In this document: one piece after another, positions 63,567 through 64,000 of the stretch
Position numbering within the stretch: the first letter of the stretch is position 1
Layout of the letters: each line of letters begins with the position of its first letter
NCBI RefSeq assembly: GCF_039539965.1
Contig: NZ_BAABED010000001.1
Location: 4,092,001 to 4,156,000, forward strand
Reading direction: 5' to 3'
DNA from: Arthrobacter methylotrophus
GTDB lineage: Bacteria > Actinomycetota > Actinomycetes > Actinomycetales > Micrococcaceae
DNA: 64,000 bases
Translations under genes and position numbers: made by a program
The notes under the pieces: model-generated
Database searches by the model: none
What the model was told of the DNA's origin: nothing
Seen by the model: the letters and a program-made list of their open reading frames with translations, nothing else

Positions 63567-64000
63567 GTGCCGCACTCCCCAGTCCCAACCCCCGGTTCCA
63601 GCAACTCAGCGTGGTGGGCCAGCGCCGTCGTTTACCAGATTTATCCCCGTTCTTTCGCCGATGCCAACGGCGATGGAATGGGCGATCTTGCTGGAATCAC
63701 GGCGAAATTGCCATATTTGCAAGGGCTCGGCATAGATGCGGTGTGGCTTTCTCCGTTCTACAAGTCACCCCAAGCGGATGCCGGGTACGACGTCGCGGAC
63801 TACCGGGCCGTGGACCCCCTCTTCGGCACTTTGGATGACTTTGACTCCATGTTGGAGAAGGCGCACAGCCTGGGAATCAAGGTGATAGTCGACCTCGTCC
63901 CCAACCACACCTCGGACGAGCACGCCTGGTTCCGCGAAGCCCTCGACGCCGCTCCCGGCTCCCCTGAACGCGAGCGCTATATGTTCCACCCGGGCAAGGA
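63567..64000 (+). CDS. GH13 alpha-glucosidase / oligo-1,6-glucosidase (C-terminus beyond window)
   Basis: The first 144 residues are visible; the gene runs off the right edge. GTG start at 63567 with GAGAGGA upstream. ASAVVYQIYPRSFADANGDG, GLGIDAVWLSPFYKSPQADA, GYDVADYR and the region I motif VDLVPNHTSDEHAWF are hallmarks of the oligo-1,6-glucosidase/alpha-glucosidase branch of GH13. It hydrolyses imported alpha-glucosides (maltose, isomaltose, sucrose or trehalose type). Catalytic Asp/Glu are beyond the window. Confidence 0.95.
   Translation, partial: MPHSPVPTPGSSNSAWWASAVVYQIYPRSFADANGDGMGDLAGITAKLPYLQGLGIDAVWLSPFYKSPQADAGYDVADYRAVDPLFGTLDDFDSMLEKAHSLGIKVIVDLVPNHTSDEHAWFREALDAAPGSPERERYMFHPGK

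Overview
The window is GC-rich, uses GTG and occasionally TTG starts with purine-rich ribosome binding sites, and carries typical high-GC Gram-positive genes: the PurS/PurQ/PurL three-part FGAM synthetase, DUF503, DUF1206, DUF3151, TspO, IclR/LacI/MarR regulators, and carbohydrate ABC importers with no ATPase gene beside them. Protein style and gene neighbourhoods point to a soil actinobacterium of the Micrococcaceae, most likely Arthrobacter, Paenarthrobacter or Pseudarthrobacter. It looks like ordinary chromosome. I see no phage, insertion sequence, CRISPR array, tRNA or rRNA.

Layout. 1-2.1 kb: an IclR regulator cut by the left edge, an HD-domain phosphohydrolase and two small paralogous proteins. 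2.2-4.5 kb: a compact run of an OhrR-type MarR regulator, a subtilisin-inhibitor-like lipoprotein, a conserved protein often labelled 3-methyladenine glycosylase, and a cytosolic inhibitor-like paralogue. It converges on a large secreted subtilase (4.8-8.0 kb). 8.3-9.4 kb: a decayed gene for a secreted repeat protein. 10.0-13.4 kb: purS-purQ-purL. 13.5-14.8 kb: DUF503 and DUF1206 proteins. 14.8-18.1 kb: an NgcEFG-type amino-sugar importer. 18.3-24.0 kb: TPR protein, YjbR protein, polysaccharide deacetylase, CoA-binding protein, ECF sigma factor with a probable anti-sigma factor, and purA. 24.4-26.1 kb: a phospholipase-C-family phosphoesterase interrupted by one in-frame TGA.

26.2-34.6 kb: mixed housekeeping genes (TfoX-like, UDG-like, DUF3151, class II aldolase, TspO, SPOUT methyltransferase, HAD phosphatase, tyrosine phosphatase, Tat-exported hydrolase, pyrE, F420/NADP-type reductase). 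34.7-41.2 kb: a second sugar importer with a sugar isomerase-like protein and a Gfo/Idh/MocA dehydrogenase, controlled by a divergent LacI regulator whose probable operator overlaps the importer promoter. 41.4-45.6 kb: nadE, an acyl-CoA synthetase, a MarR regulator and a rhodanese. 45.7-50.0 kb: a valine-degradation cluster (mmsA, 3-hydroxyisobutyryl-CoA hydrolase, mmsB, enoyl-CoA hydratase). 50.2-52.3 kb: photolyase and a FAS1 lipoprotein. 52.5-56.2 kb: an IclR regulator divergent from a 3-oxoacid CoA-transferase pair and a thiolase, with three copies of a 13-bp palindrome between them. 56.3-58.7 kb: HdeD-like membrane protein, exonuclease III, conserved unknown. 58.7-64.0 kb: a LacI regulator, a third sugar importer and the start of a divergent GH13 alpha-glucosidase, with a textbook LacI-family operator between them.

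The most unusual points are the inhibitor/subtilase locus, the single nonsense codon in the phosphoesterase, a family of three 66-bp intergenic palindromes, the triple IclR-type operator and the frameshifted repeat-protein remnant. All functions are inferred from sequence motifs read by eye; no database search was run.
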